Below, one piece after another: positions 61,485 through 64,000 of a DNA stretch of 64,000 nt. The notes under the pieces were generated by a model. It worked only from the letters and a program-made list of their open reading frames with translations. It made no database searches and was not told where the DNA came from. This stretch comes from Rhodamnia argentea. Taxonomy: Eukaryota; Streptophyta; Magnoliopsida; Myrtales; Myrtaceae. Location of the stretch: assembly GCF_020921035.1 (NCBI RefSeq), contig NC_063151.1:25426934-25490933 (forward strand), in the 5' to 3' direction. Both the position numbers and the translations under genes were made by a program. Each line of letters begins with the position of its first letter. Within the stretch, counting starts at the first letter, position 1.

Positions 61485-62257
61485 ATTAAGTAGAAAGAAA
61501 TCTCGAGTTCGATTACATGCGAAGAACTGTTCGAGATCGTGTGGTGGGCTTCCACCGGACGACAAGTCGGCCGAAGATGCGACGTGCGACAGCCTGCTCG
61601 ATATTTCCTCACATGATGTACGTTAAGCAAAGGAATAGGGAATAGGGAATAGTGAAGGGGTTGCTTCAACTGCAAGGGTGTTGAATCTCCCGTAGGACTG
61701 TGAACCTCTCTACCCGGCTCTTGATTTTGACCCGGCGCGATTCAAGATCATACTCGTTTAAGAATTAAGCAAGGAGTGGAATAATCAAATGAGAAAGCAC
61801 CTTTGTTTACTTCTTGATAAACCGTTTCCAAATCCCTAAGGACCCAAGGCATGGAAGCGTTCTTCTAATGTCAAAGCTGGCTCAAACTTTCATACATAGT
61901 CCAGCAACCGATACATGTTAGGTTCGTTTATTCTAGGTGCTGCTTATGAAGACTTTGATTTATTTTCGGTAGTTGCGTTCAAATAAATTTACGTCTCTGC
62001 TGGGGTCAAAAGCCGGCGTTCGCAATCGAACTAGGAGTTTCGCAAGCCATCGCCATTGTTTCCTTAGTTGATCCGAACGCCGAGCAAAATTGGAGATTAT
62101 TTAGGATGGTAACTTTGCGTCTCACTGTTGCTTTTGTATGCTTTTGAAGCATGTCTTCTCTCTGTCCCGTGATCAAAATGTGACCAAACTCAGATTTCAG
62201 ATCTCTTGTCATTCTTGAAAAAGCTTAGATTTGGAGTCTAGTTATGGGAATTTATCC
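61485..62257 (+). repeat. duplicated polygalacturonase upstream region, copy 2 (empty MULE site)
   Basis: It is collinear with 51735-53278. At about 61930-61980 the two flanks of the MULE insertion are joined directly (tttgatttattttcggtag), showing the pre-insertion state. It is followed by the intact first exon of the third polygalacturonase gene, so it probably holds the promoter of that gene. Confidence 0.8.
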
Positions 62258-64000
62258 ATGCAGGAACATTTTGCCGTGTGTTTGCTCTTATTCGTCGCAC
62301 TGAGCACGGCGACTTGTGAAGCGAGCACAACATCGACTTCCTTCGATGTTTTGGGTTACGGAGCGGTTGGCGATGGAAAGACGGACGATTCCTCGGTAAT
62401 AATCCCCTCTCTTTCTCTTGAGTCATGCACAAATTTTAGATTTCGTAACCCATCTACGTAACGTCGCTAGTTGATTACATTGCATTAAACGTTCAGTAGT
62501 AGCAATCAATGTATGTGTTCCTTTTTTATCCTTTTGGTGAAGATGATGTTTTTGTGGTTCTTTACATGAAGACTTCGTTTCCAAGAACATTTCTACGAAA
62601 ACATTCTCCTTCTCCATCTTTTACACATTAAAAAAAGTTACAGAGAACTTGGCAATATTCTTGGACTTGGCATCATATGAATTGTAGGCCTTCCTGGAGG
62701 CATGGAGAGCCACCTGTGAATCCCCATCGAAGCTGTCCATTCTCGACGTTCCGGCGAAGAAGACTTTCTTGTTGAAGCCTGTGACGTTCAGCGGCCCATG
62801 CCAACCCGATTACGTGTATGTTCTGGTAAGTCAAGACCCTGAGCCTTCTCTTTCATTCCTTAGTCCTCAATCGCTCTCGCAAGCAAAATATTTACGCAAG
62901 ACCTACGCTAGATGGCATGGACCGCGCTTAAATTCTTCGAATTTGCCTGATTTATGTAGCTCGTTGTATGGTACGGTTGCCTTAAATGCTGAATCTTTTA
63001 TTTTCTCAATTTCACTCGGCCGAAGGTCTCCGGCAACATTGCTGCGTCCAGCTCAAAGACAGAGTACAGTGGCTTACCGATCAATAGTTGGCTTGTCTTC
63101 TCTAACGTGGACGGTTTAATGGTCACCGGCACTGGAATCATCGACGGGAGGGGTTCCGGCTGGTGGTCACAGTCTTGCATTGGAAACGCATCTAACGTAA
63201 TCCAATATATGATGAATTCCATTTTCGCGTATTCGTTTCTTTCTGGATATTTTTGTTCTCAGGGACGTGAATTTTGGAGATTCTCACATTGTCTTCTTGT
63301 TTATATGTTCACCAGGATGCAACATGCAAAGGACCAACACCGACAGTAAGATCTTCCTCTACTTATAAGCTTTATATATAGTGTGTCAGTAGCTCCACCT
63401 TGCTTTCTGGAAAACTAGAGTCGACAAATTCATTCAACTAGAGCAACAACGATTTCTCCGAAACAACGGTCTAAATGTTCAGTTCTGCTTCATGACAGTA
63501 CTTTGATTTCTATGATGCATGTGCAAACGTGGTACAGGCATTGACATTTTATAGATGCAAGAGACTCGTGCTCAATGGATTGAGACATGTGAACAGTCCA
63601 AGGACACACATCACCCTCAGCAGCTGCAAGTTCGCCACCATCTCCAACACCCATATCTCTGCCCCGGCAACAAGCCCTAACACCGATGGGATCGACATCT
63701 CCGACTCGACCCTTGTACAAGTTCGCGATTCCTTCATCGGAACTGGTAAGTTTGGTATCACCTACAGCTAGTACAACTATTCATCTGTTCTTAACTCTTG
63801 ACAGAACTTAATGGTTGAAATGGATGTTATGCATTTGAAGGTGATGATTGCATCGCTGTAAGCGGAGGCTCGTCACACATCAATGTCACTAGGATCACAT
63901 GTGGACCTGGCCATGGTATCAGGTGAATATTGCCAACACACAGTCCAAACTTCCTCATAGATTAGAAGTATTTGATGTATAAGACCAATTATTTTAGAGG
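62258..64000 (+). CDS. polygalacturonase (GH28), cut by the window end
   Basis: Exons are 62258-62395, 62688-62825, 63026-63196, 63315-63344, 63538-63745 and 63841-63922, all in phase; later exons lie outside the window. The signal peptide is [20 protein letters not shown], followed by [19 protein letters not shown]28 signatures are [21 protein letters not shown] and CGPGHGIS. Three exon lengths (171, 208 and 82 bp) equal those of the minus-strand polygalacturonase at 55531-59453, so gene structure is conserved while the sequence has diverged. The first-exon start uses ATG at 62258. The upstream ATG in gttatgggaatttatcc opens a frame that stops early. No lesion is visible within the window. 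Confidence 0.88.

Overview
The window looks like nuclear DNA of a woody eudicot. The genes are intron-rich with GT-AG junctions, intergenic DNA is AT-rich, and the gene set is plant-specific: phospholipase D alpha, a mitochondrial small heat-shock protein, an EPF-like peptide, an ATS3-type PLAT protein and polygalacturonases. Transposon debris with GC-rich cores is abundant. A Myrtaceae-like genome is possible, but that is only an impression from the repeat style.

Layout. 1-2333: 3' part of a decayed hAT transposon. 3585-5226 (-): TPR-like gene. 5560-5955: half of a Mutator-like MITE. 9069-10892 (-): small two-exon gene, probably a plastid membrane protein. 12018-12536 (-): EPF-like secreted peptide, with a tandemly duplicated GA-rich block just upstream. 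13444-14442 (-): HSP26.5-type mitochondrial sHSP. 15519-18387 (-): DUF4050 gene. 19290-21950: TIR and foldback repeats plus a SINE. 22100-22576 (-): possible small membrane protein. 24628-38133 (-): phospholipase D alpha, whose last intron carries a nearly 10-kb Ty3/Gypsy-type LTR element at 25166-35102. 38.4-44.3 kb: repeats, no gene recognised. 44509-47272 (+): longin/SNARE-like adaptor small-chain gene with a long hairpin in an intron. 48333-49097 (+): ATS3/PLAT gene. 49.4-51.0 kb: foldback repeats. 51.7-64.0 kb: a polygalacturonase cluster, consisting of a broken copy (+), an intact-looking copy (-) and a copy (+) cut by the window end, separated by Mutator- and hAT-type elements and a MULE transposase fragment.

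Most exon models were built by matching reading phase across GT/AG sites and by recalled family motifs. No alignment or transcript evidence was available. The two strongest observations are the retroelement sitting inside the intron that splits the second catalytic HKD motif of PLD alpha, and the duplicated polygalacturonase upstream region in which one copy preserves the empty site of a Mutator-like insertion.
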